NCBI GenBank assembly: GCA_014607495.2
Contig: CP053148.1
Span: 9,548,001-9,612,000, forward strand
Length of the DNA stretch: 64,000 nt
Source of the DNA: Carposina sasakii
Taxonomy: Eukaryota > Arthropoda > Insecta > Lepidoptera > Carposinidae
Direction of reading: 5' to 3'
Shown piece by piece: positions 10,978 through 22,837 of the stretch (the first letter of the stretch is position 1; every line of letters starts with the position of its first letter). The notes under the pieces were generated by a model. That model was not told the origin of the DNA and did no database searches. It was given only the letters and a program-made list of their open reading frames with translations. The position numbers and the translations under genes were made by a program.

Positions 10978-11990
10978 GCAGTCTCAGGACTGGCTTGTGA
11001 AAATCAATTTGAAAAACGCATACTTTCATCTATACCTCTTTATAATAATAATAAATAAAATAAATAATAAATAATCTGCCGGTCGCAAAGGCACATCGAT
11101 GTTTTCTCGTAGTCTTATACAGGCGTCAACTGTGGCAAATACCATGCTTGCCATTTGGCCTAGCGTGCGCACCGAAAGTTTTTGCAAGTCTGTCAAACTG
11201 GGTGGCCCAGATTCTGAGAGAGCGAGGCATTCGCGCGATCGTCTATTTAAACGACTGTTTACTAGCGAATCCACAAGTTTTAGCTCTTCAAGCACAGGAA
11301 GCTATCCAAATTCTGGAGCAGCTGGGGTAGAACAAAATTATCCCAAGTCAATACTGATCCCACAAACGAAGTATTTAGGTATATACCTTGCCACCAGTAT
11401 CCGATTCCAGCTGCTGCATTGAGCTAGCTGAAATGGTGGAGTGTAAATATCGAAATGTCATCTCCAATTCATTACCCACCAGTGACAAATTATTTAGTAA
11501 CAGATGCCTCTGCAATAGGGTTGGGTGCACAACCAAACAACTTAAAATTGTCAGTTCTGTGGTCCCAGAGCTAAGGCAAATTACATTCGAACCAACGGGA
11601 ATTATTAGCTGTTTGGAACATTTTAAAAGACCATTATCTGCTTCTGGTAGAATCATTTTTGATGATACAAAGCGATAAGTCAATAGTTGCTTATTTGAAA
11701 AACGAAGGAGGAACCAGGCACAGCGCACTAATGAAAATATCACTCGAAATCATCACCCTATTAGACCAACACGCGCAGATCCATTATATACCCGGCCGTT
11801 ACAACGGGAAGGCTGATCATCTATATCGCCTCAGACACTTACCAGAGTGGCATCTGTTTCCTCAAATCACATCAATCGTATTTGCCAAATGGGGTCAACC
11901 GGTGTTGCACCTGTTTGCATTAGCGTCAGCCTACGTAGTGCCAGCTTACGTAACTCTCGACGTTTGCTATCGAAAAGTGTGAAAACTTTT
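10978..11990 (+). pseudogene. DIRS reverse transcriptase-RNase H relic
   Basis: RT motif A appears as WLVKINLKNAYFH near 10990-11025, followed by a microsatellite (AATAAATA type, 11041-11074), then LPFGLACAPKVFASLSNW (11145 on) and the motif C region IVYLNDCLLA near 11240. RNase H follows: LVTDASAIGLGAQ (about 11490), MIQSDKSIVAYLKNEGGTRH, IHYIPGRYNGKADHLYRL and a DLFA-like end. Aspartates expected in motif A and the first Asp of the YxDD box read Asn, so the RT is inactive even apart from the frameshifts near 11340, 11420 and 11560. Confidence 0.85.
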
Positions 11991-12224
11991 CACTGGCATG
12001 GGTTTTCCCACCACCGTTTCTGATGCCAAGAGTGCTTCAACATCTCAATATCGCCCCGCAGTGGAACAAGGTTTTCTGGCAATCAGATTTAAAGAACCGA
12101 GTTCTCGGTCCACCGTTCACAATACTCATCCTGAACCAAGTTCTTATAGACTCGATAACGGGTCAGCCACCTCCGTTAATTTCGGACATGACCCTAGAAA
12201 TATGGAGATATGCGGGTGGAAGCA

Positions 12225-13145
12225 TAGCTTGATAGATTGGTCTCAGGAGCAGAAACAATTTTTCCCCAGAATAGTTGGCGAGTTCTTCTATGTTGGCAAA
12301 AATAGAGTGCCTGGGCTATAGTCTATAAAAATGTGTCCTAATTCCACAAAATACTGATCTGGCTAGATTCCTAATAGATTTATATAAGGTTCAATGTTTT
12401 ACATATACAGTATACAAATCTGCAGTGGCTACTCTTTGCGAGCCTAATCGAAAAACTCATCTTAGTTCTCATTTATTAGTTAGACAAGCATTGTAGGCTA
12501 ATTAGGATAACAAGTGCTAATATGTAAGCAATTTGTAGAAAAGATTATGGATTATGGATATATTTACAAATTTGGTTACAAAGCCGCTTTCCTGATATAA
12601 ATAATTTTTACGAGTGTTCAATGTGCGCAGTATTATTTCTTCTTTTATGCTCAGGGCAGAGAGTTCATGATCTGACGTTGTTAACAATTAATGTAAAATG
12701 TTTAATATTATCTTATTCTATGGCCACAATTCGGATCAAAAACTGATAATGTTAATTATATATATTGAAGAACAATGATTGCCAGGCTCTGTATCCTCAT
12801 TATTGGATTAATAGGATTATTGATTTATCTAGTAATGGACGGTCTATTTACCACTCAAATAATGTATTTTTGACTATTTGTGGTATACGTACCCAAAGCG
12901 GCATCACGCACAAATATCCCAAATTGGGTTAGGTTAGGATAGGATGGCATTACGGCTAGTCCTAGAAACATTAGATCTGCAGTCGCATCAAAGAATTGTG
13001 TGCAAAACTGCCCATTGGATGATATATTAGCCCAAGGAAACTGGCAGCCCAGAAATACATTTTTAAATTTTTACTGCCGTGAGATTCGCCCATCAACATC
13101 AACGTCTTTACAAAATCTGTATAATTTCTTTACACCTATCACAGA
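12225..13145 (+). pseudogene. DIRS tyrosine recombinase relic
   Basis: Broken frames show DLARFLIDLYKVQCFTYT, then SAVATLCEPNRKTHLSSHLL near 12420, SGQRVHDLTLLTI near 12650 (holding the first catalytic Arg region) and NIRSAVASKN...LAQGNWQPRNTFLNFYCREI at 12968-13090 (second Arg, the W/H position and the Tyr). These are the blocks of DIRS/Ngaro tyrosine recombinases, used in place of an integrase. Several stops and shifts remove function. Confidence 0.75.
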
Positions 13146-13783
13146 ATAAAATTTAATATTTTTAATACTTGCTTAATATGTATTTGGTTATCTACACTGA
13201 TAATATGATTTAATGTATTCTTTGATTTTTTTTTTTATATAACAGTATAAGGATGTTCATGTTACTTTTATTGGAAAGAGTTCCATACTTTGTTCATTGT
13301 ATTTAGTTTGTTGCGTGTTCAATATTAAAGGGTTTTTTGTTATCGTCAACTGACTTTAAATTTACAAGGATTTAAATAAATACACATAACTATTATAATA
13401 CTTAGTTATAATACATTATAATTTTTTTTACTTTAGAGTAATTCAAATAAGCCGGTATTAAATGACCATAAAAGAGCAAAAATTCATGTCCATCAGGATT
13501 CTTGCATTTGTCTTTTTCTGATTATGATAATATACTTACACCTATTCCTAGGAGTATGTGGATATTTTAGTACTCCAAACTTAAAGGATCAATAGATTTG
13601 GCAAACCACTGTTGCACTGCCGTACTCCACACTTCTAGTGGTTTACAGTAAGTTTGGTAGATCTACAGTTTTAGTATACAATACTTACAATACTTCAACA
13701 AAGTTCTCTACTGCATAACTTTTCATCTTAAATGTTATTTATCATATTGGCGTTATCCATCTACCAGGCGATAACAAACAGAT

Positions 13784-13887
13784 CTCAAATAGTGTTTATT
13801 TAGGCTTCAAATAACGGTTCATGGCTTAATATCGGCGTTTTACCTACCATTAAAACGCTTATTAAGCAATAATCTTATTTGAAGCCT
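13784..13887. repeat. DIRS internal complementary region
   Basis: Bases 13784-13830 are the reverse complement of 8772-8818 and 13831-13887 that of 14099-14155, joined head to head. This is exactly the composite junction expected of an internal complementary region, which in the DIRS replication model templates completion and circularisation of the element. Confidence 0.85.
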
Positions 13888-13952
13888 GACACTTTATTTC
13901 TACCTGTGCATTACATCATACCTATTGTTAAATCTTTGCACATATTTGAGAC

Positions 13953-14155
13953 CCAATGTAGATAGACTCCCGGACACACCACGAGCAAGACTCCAGACCT
14001 GGTGTACGGGATGTGACGTAGTATGGAAGAAACACTCGAGCAAAAATACCGACTCGTTACCGGAAATCAGGTTCGCTGCTCTCAAATAGTGTATTTTTAG
14101 GCTTCAAATAAGATTATTGCTTAATAAGCGTTTTAATGGTAGGTAAAACACCGAT
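13953..14155. repeat. DIRS right inverted terminal repeat
   Basis: The first 153 bp are the inverse of the left repeat. A further 50 bp form the right-specific outer edge (AAGATTATTGC...GGTAGGTAAAACACCGAT). ATTAA follows directly at 14156-14160. Confidence 0.85.
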
Positions 14156-14160
14156 ATTAA

Positions 14161-15540
14161 TAGTTGCAGATATTATTAAATCAATGAGATAATTCAAAAT
14201 ATGGATAAAATTGTATGTTTTGATTTCTTTTATGTTGTAAATTTTTTTCGTAAAATTTTTAAACTTTTAAACTCCTATAACTTTGGTATTTACTAACCGA
14301 TTGATGTTATTTTTGCACTATTTGGTTTGTATTTGTAATATCTTTCGAATAAAATATAAAAAATCTGTTTTCGTGTCAGACGCATATTCCCTATTGCTGT
14401 TTTCTATATTGAAACAAGAAATTATTGTAGCGTATATTGACTAATAAATTCGGAATCAATAGAAACCTATCCTTTAGTTATATATTAAATTATTCAGGTA
14501 TCCCTTTCTTCAGCAATAAATAAGCAATATCTATTGCACTTGAATCTAAGTTTAAATAAAATCCAGCTAAGAAAGTTAAAGTCAATATACTTACCTAATC
14601 ATAAAGCCAATAAAATATGCTTCCAACGAATTTATGGCGAGATCCTGCATAGTGAAATATGTATTGTTTTCATATTTGCGCCAACACGGAAATAATAATA
14701 TCTTCAACATAAAAGGAGGTAGATCTAAAGTTGGATTGTTAAACAATATTTTATTTCGTATTTGATTTCGTTAGCTATATTTACTACTAACAAGGAACTT
14801 TGCATAAGTTCAAATAGATTGGATATTTCGTTTACGATCAGCACAACTCACATTATAAATCTATTTATAGCTAGCTTTCTACTGCCATGTGGGGTTTTGT
14901 CACCACACTGGGCAGGCGGGTTATACTCGTAGCTTCGTACAATACCCACGGGCAAGCATGGGGTGGTACAAATTCTACTCTGCCGGCATCACGTGGCTCC
15001 TATGTATATAGGTATATACATACACAATTACATACTATTTACTGACTCTCATTCGTCTTGATAATCTGTCATTTTTTCTCTCCGAAAATAAGGAGCTAGA
15101 GCGTAATTTTGTTGGTACCTTAAATGTTATGAATGAAATAATTTTAGGCTACCTCATCTTTGTTTTACAGAAAACCTATACATAAGCTTCTTCTTGAAAT
15201 ATAATAAATAATCACTACGATATATTTTCAGTTTCTCCGATAACAACTGAATTAATTTGAATACCTAGAGTTTAAGCTCCACTTGATTCATAATATTTCT
15301 TGTCTCGTATTTCGACCCTGCTCCGTCCAGCGGGCGCAGGCCTCACTTCGTTAGATAAAGGACATCATGAATATTTACTCGTCTAACGGTCGTCTATAAA
15401 TTCATTCACTTTCTGAAATCTAATTTCTGTGACAGGCTATGTATGTTAAGGGGCGTTAAGAAATATAAACATTTGTTCGAAAGCTTATATTTCTTAAAAT
15501 GTTCACCCTTCTATAAAGAATATGAGCATGTCACAAATGT
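14161..15540. other. gene-free stretch with one RTE tail
   Basis: AT-rich DNA without recognisable genes, apart from the inverted RTE 3'-region fragment at 14884-14998. Confidence 0.55.
14884..14998 (-). repeat. RTE LINE 3'-region fragment
   Basis: On the minus strand it reads GCCACGTGATGCCGGCAGAG ... GGGGTGGTACAAATTC ... CCCGCCTGCCCAGTGTGGTG, the same block as in the insertion at 48304-48584, without the (GAT)n tail. Confidence 0.65.
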
Positions 15541-15544
15541 TCGT

Positions 15545-16125
15545 ACACAATTATTCAAATTCTAATTCTTTATTTCGGACAACTAAGATCCATGGGTTAG
15601 TTAAGTTATAGTAAAATAAAATGATTTGTAGATTAAAATTACATTAAAATTACTAATTATATTAAATTAAATTATGTACTACTTAGAAAATTATTAAGCA
15701 CTTCCCTGTATTTCTTATATTATTTCTAAGTAGGTGCAAATATAATGTTAATACAAATTACATTAGTAAGTACCTTTATATATCATGCATGGCCACTAGC
15801 TACATCATTTCATAAAATGATTAATTCATAATCATGATGTGGTCAATAGTATTTTGGTAATTTCATGAAAATTATTAGTTCACCCATATTATAGCTACGA
15901 TATACTCGTATACATGTATGTGTTAAGCTGGGTCTGGCATGGCAAAATGGCAGGATCTGGATAGGGTACAGATAGACTAAATATGTAAGTTTTAAGTTAG
16001 TATTAAGTAAAATGAGTGCCAAGTGTAACTCCACAGGTTTAATGGCACTATTAAACCATTTATGTAACTTTTTTATAGGAATAAAAATAAATAAAAATTG
16101 TGGACAAATATTATATTACTAGTGG
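15545..16125. repeat. retroposon 3'-tail fragments
   Basis: AATTCTTTATTTCGGACAAC at about 15560 resembles an antisense LINE 3' end. AATGGCACTATTAAACC... GGAATAAAAATAAATAAA near 16040-16100 resembles a sense LINE 3' end with polyadenylation signal. Neither retains coding sequence. Confidence 0.35.
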
Positions 16126-16127
16126 AC

Positions 16128-16345
16128 GCCCGCGCCTCCGTCCGCGTGGACTATAGAAAAAACAAAATGTCGCAATTATCCGGGATAAAAACATTTTCCC
16201 GGGATAAAAAGTAGCCTATATGTTAAATGGGACCTGTCACAATATATACCTGTAAACTGCATCGAAATCGGTTGAGCTGTTTCTGAGATTAGCGTGCACA
16301 AACGCGCAGACAAACAGACAAAAAATCCAAAAAACGTTCTTTTGG
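16128..16345 (-). mobile_element. Helitron-like fragment, 3' half
   Basis: CTAG at 16128 (inverted) with the GC-rich terminus, then the family body: AACAAAATGTCG, ATTATCCGGGATAAAA, AAAGTAGCCTATATG, GGGACCTGTCAC and TCGGTTGAGCTGTTTCTGAG. The 5' part is missing. Confidence 0.6.
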
Positions 16346-16349
16346 GTAC

Positions 16350-18100
16350 TGTTGCGTTGATAAAGGTCTAATATAATATTTTTCTCATATATCTTCCATG
16401 TACAGACAGCGAATAGTTACATTTTTATTATATGTATTTATAAATAGATTATGGTATTGCGTTTGCATGGAGGTCACTGTTAGGTGGCCCCTTAAGTAGC
16501 GTTGTTCTCTCAACTCATGAGATAAAAATACCATTATATTTATAAAAGAGAATGTTTTTGCATGACTAGACAAGGGTCGGTATTTCGTTAGACCGAGAAT
16601 GAATTTTTGCTTCACACGTTTTACTGGCCTTAGAATTTTTCATGTTGCAAATATTAGAAGTCATGTTTTTATAACTCTAAATAACATATTAGAACCTACA
16701 TGAACTTGTAATAAATTCTCTTTGGCTATACTATTTGTATCTGGAGCTGGTTTTGATCACGAAAACAGCAATTTTCATCATGATAACGTAAAACCCATAC
16801 AACTTTAGAAGAGAGTTTGGCTGGCTTGTGTCAGTGCATCCACCGTAGAGTCCCTGACTTAACCTTCAGATTTCCTCCTTTTTTCGGTCTCTTTAGAATT
16901 CTTTAGGCATTGTTATGTCAAGTTAAAATCACGAAAGAACTGCCACAACCACTAGTCGCGGTGTTTTTATTTTGATCAGAAGCCCCAAAACTTCCATAGC
17001 AATGGGAGCATATCCCTACCTACAATATGTTAGAAAGTTAACAAAACGGCACCTATGTACATACTTTAGTTAAATGTTTATAAACTATATTTTACTAAAA
17101 AAAATGCGAAGAGACTTTGTCCTTAACCTAATATATGATCCTGTTCTGATTGTCAAGACCATAAGTATCACAGTAAAATTTAACTTAATGACAATATAAA
17201 TATGAGAGTAGTCGAGACTAGCTGTGTGATAAACTACGAGTATGTCACGGAGGAGGTCACTGACTTGCTAAACATGTAGGTACAACTAAGTAACCACGTC
17301 AGCATTCTATGCACGCACTATGAATCTCGGAGGATCTTTTCAGCTTAAGGGAAAAATAAAAAACACAGCTTTTGTTTCCTGTAAGTAATGCGGGATTTTC
17401 GGATAACTATTATTAAGAGTAAAATAAATTGTACAAATCACCTAGCTAGATGGCATGCATGAGCGAATCTCCTACCAAAACGACATATGAAAACCAAAAT
17501 CATCAATAGTTGTACGTATCTCTCCTGAGACATTATTTTTGTCCATGGATCAAATGTAACTATTTTTCTGTATTTGTGATCCTAAAATTTTAAGATCAGC
17601 TCTTCAGCTTTAACGGGATTTCCACTGTGGTGAGTGGAAGGCTGGTGAAATGTTTGTAAGCAGCTTGTGCTGCTGGGTTGTACGTTTGCTACGTTTCTCG
17701 GCAATTTAATTAGAATTTTTTATGATCCACATTTACGTCCAGATTATAATTTCGTTCTATACCTATATATAGGTATCTTTTCTTAATCCCATTAAGTGAG
17801 GTAAACGCTTTCGGTTTATATGGCAGACTTTCATTGACACTCGCCATTTTATTTCAACTTAATGGGATAAGTCCGGCAGTAAAAGCAGGTTATATAAACT
17901 CTACCGGAGTAACTCTTTATATGTTTTATCTGTGTGTTTTTATTCATTCTGATGCGAACTTAAGTTTTGAGCAATAAGTAAACGTAAATAGTATTTTCTC
18001 CAATCGTAATTAGAACGACTTTATTTTCATAATATTGTTTTTGTTTGACAAAATACCTACAAGTATAACTATTCAAATAAATGTATTTATATAAATTTAA
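16350..18100. other. gene-free AT-rich stretch
   Basis: No recognisable gene. A small inverted pair, CTTAATCCCATTAAGT (17784) and ACTTAATGGGATAAG (17859), hints at a short MITE. Confidence 0.5.
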
Positions 18101-18105
18101 AATTT

Positions 18106-18640
18106 AAAAAACCCCCGACCCAAAAAAAGTACGCAATCATTATGTATGACAAAGGTTTAAAATGCTAAACCCTATAAAAAGCAAAAGATAACTTTTAACA
18201 CTACGTAAGTACCAACTAAAGCATGTCAGACTATCTACTCGGGACTGTGTGCCACCTTTATGTCGGAGGCATAACCGCTAATTTTGAACTGCAAATGGTT
18301 ATCTTGGCCTGCTGTTGACCGTACGTATGAAACTTTTGATTAAATATTGTCTTCTAACTACAAATATAATTGTAATAACTTACTTCACTTTAATTCTGAA
18401 TACCTACTTACTTTAAAACATTATATAAGTAATTATAAATATAATTTTGTTTAGATAGGTGATTTTTTTTATACGAATGTTGTGATTAGGTAGGAATCAT
18501 TTGATTTTGGTAAGTATTTTTGAAGGTATAAAGCGGTCCCCCGATGCGACAAAATTTAATCAAAAACAGACAGACACATACAACTTCACACACACACACA
18601 GACATGTCAAACTTATAACACCCCGTCGTTATATGCTAGT
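18106..18640. mobile_element. dispersed element with CCCCCGAC end
   Basis: Starts AAAAAACCCCCGACCC and ends near AACTTATAACACCCCGTCG, with AAGCGGTCCCCCGATGCG and an (AC)n run inside. The two GC-rich ends are partly inverted (CCCCCGAC against GTCGGGGG-like). Known by resemblance as a recurrent lepidopteran repeat; class not determined. Confidence 0.4.
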
Positions 18641-18649
18641 TGTGGAGAA

Positions 18650-20040
18650 TTGAGATTCCTTATTCTTTTATATAACAGTTACATAAAATAAATAAAAATA
18701 TAATCCTATTTTTAGGTAAGTACTCAAAATTCTGGTTTTAGCACGTCATTCAATATATATAATAATCCTATGCTAACTCCGCAGCTACGTTCGTATCTAG
18801 TAAATGATGAGAAATTGAAACAAACAAAGGCTCTCATAAATTTACGGCTCAAGGGAAAGGGATTATGATTAATTTAGATGACATTTTGTTGTTTTCCAAA
18901 GATAAATGAGGTTGAAAATAAAATAACTATTAAAGATAAAAAGTAGCCTGCCCAAAGACCTGTCTCCACAGAATTTGTGGGATAACCCTTGCAGTGAGGT
19001 GGTATAAACTCCTTGAAACGACCAAAAATCTCACCGAGACCGGGGGCGCGTCTTCTTGCTGTCTCTCGGTGGCAATCAGGTCAGACTTTTCCGGTTATCA
19101 TACTCTTTGTTTGCCCGAAACTTAGATTTTATAATAATACGAATGCCATTCGTATTGTTTTTCATATTTAATTCTAATACTTACCAACTTATTACTATAA
19201 AAAGCCATTAGCATTCGTTGTTTATCATACTCTAACCTAACCTAACCTACCCAAACTAAAGCTAAACCTATTCATCGATTAGTTTAAACCGATTGTATGC
19301 TTCTTCTAGTCTAAAATCTATCTTCTATGGCAATTATGGCTTACAATGATTATGACAAATATGTTATGGAAATTGACTTTATGGAAAATAAAGTTTCTGG
19401 CATATGACTACTCGTATTATGGCAAACAAGTGAGTAAATTGCAAATGCTAGAGCCGGAGGCTTTAAAAAAACCAAAATCTATTTAACTAAAATTTAATTA
19501 ATCAATACTTTTTCTTACAATCAAAATTATATCTAAGACAACTGACAAGTGGTCGATGTGTGTACCAAGAGTGACGCGGGTGGCTCGATTCTGTGTAGCA
19601 ATCCTCTTCTATAGCTATCTTCGTGGGTGGTCCGTGACGACGATGATTCACTTAATGCAGCATCTGTTCTTGTACTTGGTATAGCGGTCGGTACCTTACT
19701 ACCGAGAATCCTCATGATATTGCAATCACCGCGATGTATCAGCGATCGCCGTGGTAGGCCAATACGTAACAAGTATGACATATGAAATTATGAGAAACAA
19801 TATTATGTCTGTTGACCATTATGGCAAATGAAATTCTGGCAAGTGGAGGTATTCCCAGTGATACAAGGCTGTTTTGGCCAAAAAAATATATTTAAAATTA
19901 TACATATAAACTTAGATGAAAACAAAATAGAAGATAAGTGACTCGTCTCCAGCGCCTGGACCGCTTAAATTAGGCCAACGTCACCTGATTTTACTCATTT
20001 GCAGTTGAGAGTAGCAATAGAGCTTAAAATCAAATATATT
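18650..20040. other. gene-free stretch with short CCTAA run
   Basis: Contains three consecutive CCTAA units at about 19233-19248, the insect telomere word TTAGG inverted, far too short to be a telomere. Words like TTATGGCAAA and AAATTCTGGCA recur at 19330-19420 and 19825-19845. The 82-codon frame at 19533-19781 (minus) has no recognisable family. Confidence 0.45.
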
Positions 20041-20099
20041 ACAATGACTTATTTTTTTACAAGCTTTTTTACAAGCTTTTATTTAACTTGCAATGTATA

Positions 20100-20405
20100 T
20101 TTGTTCGGGTGAAATCTTACAACTCAATTTTAAGGCACTTGCCCTCAACCGATTGGGCTGAAATTTGGTGAGCACGTTCAGTTCGGATGACAATGCATGA
20201 TTAACAGTGTGACGTCATTTTAAATCCAACATGGTGGCATACCCACAATGGCGGACCAATTATTTTTAATGCATTCCTACAATATGGGTATCAAATTAAA
20301 GGGCTAGCTGAGAGTAACTCGAAAAAAATGTGACGTCACTCTTAATCCAATATGGCGGACTTCTAAAACTTGAAAATCTATTTTGAAACAGATATTTTTA
20401 GTATA
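20100..20405. repeat. dispersed repeat with GTGACGTCA words
   Basis: Two related passages, GTGACGTCATTTTAAATCCA (20209) and GTGACGTCACTCTTAATCCA (20330), each followed by AATATGGCGG-like sequence. A related passage (GACGTTAGTGTAAATCCAATATGG) occurs near 40010. Not coding. Confidence 0.4.
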
Positions 20406-20409
20406 AAAT

Positions 20410-21023
20410 AAAATTTAGGTAAAAAAACCTTTTTAAAAACAAGCTTTTATTTAAATGCGCTAAAAAGAAAAAATAAACTTTTACACTAAAACTTTTACTG
20501 TTAATTTATAACGTCATTTCAAATTTAACACATTTGACACAATTTATATGTTATAAAAGCTTATCGCGACATTTAAGTACTCGTATTTACGTTCTTACTT
20601 TTAAATGTTTATTAGGCAGCATCTTTGTGTTGATGTTTCAGATTTTCCCATATTGTTCCCACGCATATCGAATAAATATCCGTCGACCCTTCCAGAGCTT
20701 CGTGTAGAAGAGTAAGAGAGTAATATACAACAGGGTTCGCCCCGGTGCCCCGAGGTGGTATGTTCACGACATCATGTCATCATGCCACTCAGTCTTCGGC
20801 ACGACCTCACCTTGACTTATTAAAAATTTAAAACTAAGAAAGTAAATACGAGTACTTAAATGTCGCGACAAGCTTTTATAACATATAAATTGTGTCAAAT
20901 GTGTTAAATTTGAAATGACGTTATAAATTAACAGTAAAAGTTTTAGTGTAAAAGTTTATTTTTTCTTTTTAGCGCATTTAAATAAAAGCTTGTTTTTAAA
21001 AAGGTTTTTTTTACCTAAATTTT
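20410..21023. mobile_element. fold-back element with ~195-bp arms
   Basis: The left arm (20410-20606) and right arm (20827-21023) are nearly perfect inverted repeats, with matches such as AACAAGCTTTTATTTAAATG and TCATTTCAAATTTAACACAT. They are separated by a unique loop of about 220 bp without an open frame. Long-arm terminal repeats with a short spacer identify a non-autonomous DNA transposon or fold-back element. A SINE abuts its right end. Confidence 0.8.
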
Positions 21024-21138
21024 TTAAAATTATTAATAAAGAAATGGAAAAAATTCCTCACCCGGGTGGGAATCGAACCCACGACCTCTGCATTCCACTG
21101 TCAATTACTCGGATGACGAATTTTACCATCTCTTTTTG
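21024..21138 (-). repeat. tRNA-derived SINE (family 1)
   Basis: On the minus strand: leader AGATGGTAAAATTCGTCATC, then GGTTCGATTCC (B box, at 21069-21079) and GGGTGAGGAATTTTTTCC tail. The central part differs from the copy at 176-297, with AATGCAGAGGTC before the B-box block. Confidence 0.75.
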
Positions 21139-21369
21139 AAATTATTTTTAACCTACTTCAAAGAAAGAAGATTTCATTATAATTTTAAGATCTGTTATCT
21201 GACTCGATTATAAACGTTTGTACTTATATTAATACGATAGTCTTTCAGTATAATGGCCATTACTTATTTATTGGCCAACCGATTCCTTCGTTCTATTTTT
21301 ATCCTTTTTTCTCATAATATGGATTCTTTACACTTCTTTGAAATATAACCATTATTAGCCCATAAATAA

Positions 21370-21604
21370 ATATAAATATTCACACTTCACAACACATTAA
21401 CTTAGTCCCACATTAAGATCCATAAGGTATTTTGTCGTGGGTACTAAGTAACGATATATTAATACATAGATAAGTATAGAAACATCCATGACTCGGAAAC
21501 AAACATCAATCAATATTCATAATATCAATATTTGCACCTACCGGTATTTGAACCCAGGACCTATGGCGCAGCGAGCAGGACCACAACTACACCAATCGGC
21601 CGTC
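21370..21604 (-). repeat. tRNA-derived SINE (family 2), near full length
   Basis: Read on the minus strand it starts GACGGCCGATTGGTGTAGTT, has a B-box-like GGTTCAAATACC, and ends with TAGTACCCACGACAAAATAC ... GTGGGACTAAGTTAATGTG and an AT-rich tail. Fragments of its 3' end are at 23528 and 25368. Confidence 0.7.
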
Positions 21605-21639
21605 AAAATAATGAACAATAATATTTAGCATTTATCAAT

Positions 21640-22520
21640 AATATCTTTAATATTTTACATACATTTTACGTCCATGTAACCTACCAAATATTTTGTCTAT
21701 TCAGAACATTGACATATGAGACGTTTGATAGAGTCGACCATGAGCCAAGAATCGTATGGCCGAATGGCCGACCTGACCACTACCATTTTCGAAGAATGGG
21801 CAACTCGTCCAGTGGTCGAGAATATTTTAGCCCAGTTGCCACTTTTATTTTAGCCTATTTAGTAAGGCACCTTTACACTATGTATGAAATAAAATATGTG
21901 CGATTTGTATTAGAATCAAAATTATTCTCGTGGTTTTATAATCGCATTGTTATTTTTAAAATCCTTATTTTATTATTGACCAGCTAAACACGAATGCCAG
22001 TAGCCACGCGATTCTAACATTTCTAACGAACGAAAGCATGGTTTTAATGAATAGGTATAATATGTCACTTTTTGCTTGGTTTGTGAAAATACAACGTAAA
22101 GTTCATAGAAGCTACACATAAAGTTAAATACATAGTAAAATAAGAGGTAGCCTTACAAATAGATATCTTTTCTGGGTACATATGTACCTAGTAGATTTTT
22201 TACGAGATTGTTTTGCCAGTCTACGCAAACATATTCGTATAAGAGGAGATTGAACAATTTTATTGCCCATCCTGTACCATCGAGACCGGTCGTAAAGGGC
22301 GGCTCCTATGGAAAAAAACCATTTTATGAGTGGAAAAATTTAAATATTGTGTAAATACGAATATCAACCCCGCCGTCTCTAGGATGGTTCTAATTCTAAC
22401 TCTACGAGATTAGGGTAAGGTTGCTTTGTTAGGCTATATTGTAACCGCCTGTAACAGCTAAAATATTAGCTTACCTATCCTGCAACAGCAAATATGCAGT
22501 ATATTTTCATAAGTGTTTAT
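21640..22520. other. gene-free stretch
   Basis: A 92-codon frame at 21709-21987 shows no motif I recognise. Nothing else stands out. Confidence 0.5.
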
Positions 22521-22524
22521 AGCA

Positions 22525-22715
22525 GTCCGCGTGGACTGCAGAAAAAACAAAATGTCGAAATTATCCGGAATAAAAATATTTCCCCGGGATAAAAAGTAGC
22601 CTATGTATCCAGCTCCATACTAAATTTTATAAAAATCTCCAGCCGCTTAGACGTGAAGAAGTAACAAACATACACACACACTCAGAAACTGTCGCATTTA
22701 TAATATTAGTATGAT
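22525..22715 (-). mobile_element. Helitron-like fragment, 5' end present
   Basis: The right edge CGCATTTATAATATTAGTATGA is the inverted 5' end (TCATACTAATATTATAAATG). The left part has the family body GTCCGCGTGGACTGCAG and AAATTATCCGGAATAAAA. Internally deleted. Confidence 0.6.
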
Positions 22716-22837
22716 GTATAAGAAATAAATTACATCAGAAAGTAAAAGTCAAAGCATTTTCAGGAACAGTTCCAGCAAACTACTTTACACTAGACTTAAT
22801 AAAATTTGTCGTCTTTTAAAATTGTCTACTTAAATTA

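Larger units (their letters stand above)
8772..14155 (+). mobile_element. DIRS-type tyrosine-recombinase retrotransposon, degenerate
   Basis: The architecture is that of DIRS elements: inverted rather than direct terminal repeats (153 bp shared, 8794-8946 against 13953-14105), and an internal complementary region at 13784-13887. Its left half is the reverse complement of the outer left edge (8772-8818, 46 of 47 bases) and its right half that of the outer right edge (14099-14155, 56 of 57 bases). Between them, in order, are a Gag relic, an RT-RNase H relic and a tyrosine recombinase relic, all on the plus strand. An ATTAA follows the right edge and also opens the left edge. An RTE fragment and a MITE are inserted inside. 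Coding parts carry many stops and shifts. Confidence 0.85.

Noticed and set aside
16385..16615. 76-codon minus-strand frame
   Set aside because: No recognisable motif and no supporting neighbours.
19233..19248. Telomeric CCTAA array
   Set aside because: Only about three units; also a two-unit TTAGG near 12920. Short interstitial words, not a telomere.
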